From Corallococcus sp. EGB (lineage in GTDB: Bacteria; Myxococcota; Myxococcia; Myxococcales; Myxococcaceae), in the NCBI RefSeq assembly GCF_019968905.1, contig NZ_CP079946.1, positions 2,666,001 through 2,730,000 of the forward strand: a DNA stretch of 64,000 nucleotides, written 5' to 3'. The position numbers and the translations under genes are program-made. Shown here in pieces: positions 62,693-64,000 of the stretch. The notes beneath the pieces were generated by a model. That model was not told the origin of the DNA and made no database searches. It worked only from the letters and a program-made list of their open reading frames with translations. Each line of letters begins with the position of its first letter. Positions within the stretch are counted from its first letter, which is position 1.

Positions 62693-63472
62693 ATGTTCCT
62701 CTTCCTGTCGAAGGTGTTGGACCTGCTGTTGTCGCCGCTCACCTGGGCGCTGCTCCTGGGGGTGGGTGGCATCGTGCTGCGCCGGTGGAAGCGCCTGTCG
62801 GTGGCGTCCCAGCTGGCGGCGGTGGGCGTGTTGTACGCGTTCTCCATCGAGCCCACGGTGGCGCTGCTGACGCGCGTGACGGAGCAGGACGCGGTGAGCA
62901 CGTACCGGCCGGACACCGTCTACGACGCGGTCATCCTGCTGGGCGGCGGGCTGGACGCGGCGGCCACGGAGCGCTCGGGGCAGCCGGAGTACAACGCCGC
63001 GCCGGAGCGGATGATGCGCACCTTCGAGCTGCTGCACGACGGCCGCGCACGGCAGGTGCTGATTACCGCGGGCAACCTGGATGCGAGGCCGGAGGCGGTG
63101 GTGGAGGCGAACGTGCTGGCCGCGCAGCTGGAGCACTGGGGCATCGCGCCCGAGCGCATCGTGAAGGAGGGCCGCAGCCGCAACACCCGCGAGAACGCGC
63201 TGGAGTCGGAGCCGCTGGTGCGCGCGCACGGCTGGAAGTCGCTGCTCCTGGTGACCAGCGCCGCGCACCTGCCCCGCGCGGCCGGCTGCTTCGCGGCGGT
63301 GGGGCTGAAGGCGGACACGCTCGCGGTGGACTTCCGCTCCTCGACGCTGCCGCCGGCGAAGATGAGCTGGCAGCCGCGCTCGGGGGCGCTCGCCCAGAGC
63401 ACGGACATGCTGCGCGAGCTGGCGGGACGGCTCGTCTACCGGCTGCGAGGCTGGACCGCGCCCTGGCGGTAG
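62693..63472 (+). CDS. YdcF/DUF218-family membrane protein (ElyC-like)
   Basis: The 259-residue protein has two N-terminal hydrophobic segments (LSKVLDLLLSPLTWALLLGV, AAVGVLYAFSI) and a DUF218 domain: DAVILLGGGLDAAATER, VLITAGNLDARPEAV, IVKEGRSRNTRENA and SLLLVTSAAHLPRAAGCFAAV. This family includes E. coli ElyC and YdcF, inner-membrane proteins linked to lipid-carrier and peptidoglycan homeostasis; the catalytic role is unproven. A GTG three bases earlier (62690) is an equal start. It follows the kinase gene by 15 bp. Confidence 0.88.
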   Translation: MFLFLSKVLDLLLSPLTWALLLGVGGIVLRRWKRLSVASQLAAVGVLYAFSIEPTVALLTRVTEQDAVSTYRPDTVYDAVILLGGGLDAAATERSGQPEYNAAPERMMRTFELLHDGRARQVLITAGNLDARPEAVVEANVLAAQLEHWGIAPERIVKEGRSRNTRENALESEPLVRAHGWKSLLLVTSAAHLPRAAGCFAAVGLKADTLAVDFRSSTLPPAKMSWQPRSGALAQSTDMLRELAGRLVYRLRGWTAPWR

Positions 63473-63480
63473 GTCGCGCG

Positions 63481-64000
63481 CTACTTCATCCTCGGAGGCG
63501 CGCGCGGGCCGCCCGGCGGCGCACCCAGCACCGTGATGCGGCCCTGGGGCTTCGCGCGGGGGGCGGGCTTGCCGGTGCGGAATGCGTCGCTGAGCGCGTC
63601 CCACGGCGACGGGTGCTCCTTGCTGGGGGGCAGCAAGGGGAGGTCCTTGAGCATCGCGTAGCCGTCATTGCCCTGCGCCACGAAGCTGAAGGTGGCCAGC
63701 CGGTACGTCGCCGCGTCATCCAGCGGCTTGCCCTTCACCTCCACCTTCGTCACCCGCGCGCCCGGCGCCTTGCGCAGGTCGAAGGTGAAGCGCAGGCCGG
63801 ACACCTGCGGAAAGCGGCCGGGCGGCTTGCCATCCGGGCTGTTCAGGCTGACGCCGTTCTCCAGCGCCGCGCGCAGCGTCGCCCCCGTGACCTCCAGGGT
63901 GACCAGCTCGTTGCGGTAGGGCATGAGCGAGTACAGCTCGCGCCGGGTCATGATGCCCGCGGGCAGCACCCGGTCCGCGCGGATGGCGCCCCCGTTCACG
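63481..64000 (-). CDS. 5'-nucleotidase/UshA-type C-terminal domain, cut by window edge
   Basis: The frame is open to the right edge, so the N-terminus lies outside. The visible 172 residues are a 5_nucleotid_C domain: NGGAIRADRVLPAG, ELYSLMPYRNELVTLEVTGATLRAALENGVS, FPQVSGLRFTFDL and ATYRLATFSFVAQGNDGY. The catalytic metallophosphatase half would be upstream. A signal peptide cannot be assessed. The end is an Arg/Pro-rich tail. It is convergent with the YdcF-like gene (8 bp between stops). Confidence 0.85.
   Translation of the reverse strand, partial: VNGGAIRADRVLPAGIMTRRELYSLMPYRNELVTLEVTGATLRAALENGVSLNSPDGKPPGRFPQVSGLRFTFDLRKAPGARVTKVEVKGKPLDDAATYRLATFSFVAQGNDGYAMLKDLPLLPPSKEHPSPWDALSDAFRTGKPAPRAKPQGRITVLGAPPGGPRAPPRMK

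Overview
The window is GC-rich (about 70%) chromosomal DNA from a myxobacterium of the Myxococcus/Corallococcus type. This rests on several things read together: many lipoproteins with no recognised function, a MYXO-CTERM-like C-terminus (gene 17467-19374), a eukaryotic-like Ser/Thr kinase with a PEGA-type tail, an NtrC-type sigma54 activator with its own sigma54 promoter, a large iterative polyketide synthase, and two complete fatty-acid beta-oxidation enzyme pairs. The genus is an inference; no rRNA gene is present.

Layout. 1-7.3 kb is a worn accessory region: two right-hand halves of an IS66-type element in tandem, a pair of secreted/lipoprotein genes (one a zincin-type metalloprotease, one cysteine-rich), and three decayed gene pieces (PKD/cadherin-like repeat protein, M20 amidohydrolase with a nonsense codon, TRIC-type membrane protein). 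It ends at a tRNA-Val/tRNA-Asp pair with a strong terminator. 7.6-19.4 kb is envelope-related: a Spy/CpxP-like periplasmic protein, a three-gene translationally coupled operon (AsmA/YdbH-like protein, YdbL-like lipoprotein, TolB-propeller/TPR protein), and a second operon (DUF4091-like secreted protein with MYXO-CTERM-like tail, tiny Cys-rich lipoprotein, HExxH protein). 19.7-23.2 kb is a fadA-fadB operon with a tandem operator-like repeat in front of it. 24.7-36.3 kb is a lipid/polyketide cluster on the minus strand: double-ACP plus SDR protein, a six-domain PKS (hotdog-AT-KS-CLF-KR-DH), a membrane desaturase and an FAD-linked oxidoreductase.

36.4-46 kb holds a membrane protein, a YCII/DGPF protein, a serine-hydrolase remnant, a short UvrA paralogue, and a sigma-factor locus: ECF sigma, membrane anti-sigma candidate, caspase-fold lipoprotein and a carboxypeptidase-regulatory-like lipoprotein, with a DUF4382-like lipoprotein divergent from it; then hemE. 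47-50.6 kb is a second beta-oxidation operon (fadI-fadJ type). 50.7-54.1 kb is a small glycosylation locus (PIG-V-like mannosyltransferase, methyltransferase, YdjC-like deacetylase, GT2). 54.3-58.4 kb is signalling: a GGDEF protein with a degenerate receiver, then a hybrid histidine kinase and NtrC-type activator behind a sigma54 promoter with upstream inverted repeats. 58.5-64 kb carries rarA, NAD kinase, a Ser/Thr kinase, a YdcF-like protein and the C-terminal end of a 5'-nucleotidase.

The most unusual items are the PKS cluster and the self-complementary repeats embedded in its coding sequence, the ECF-sigma/caspase operon, the YdbH/YdbL-like operon fused to a TolB-TPR gene, and the two operator/enhancer-like repeat arrays (23.35 kb and 55.22-55.37 kb). 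Very long ORFs lie opposite nearly every real gene; they are by-products of GC-rich codon usage and are left out.
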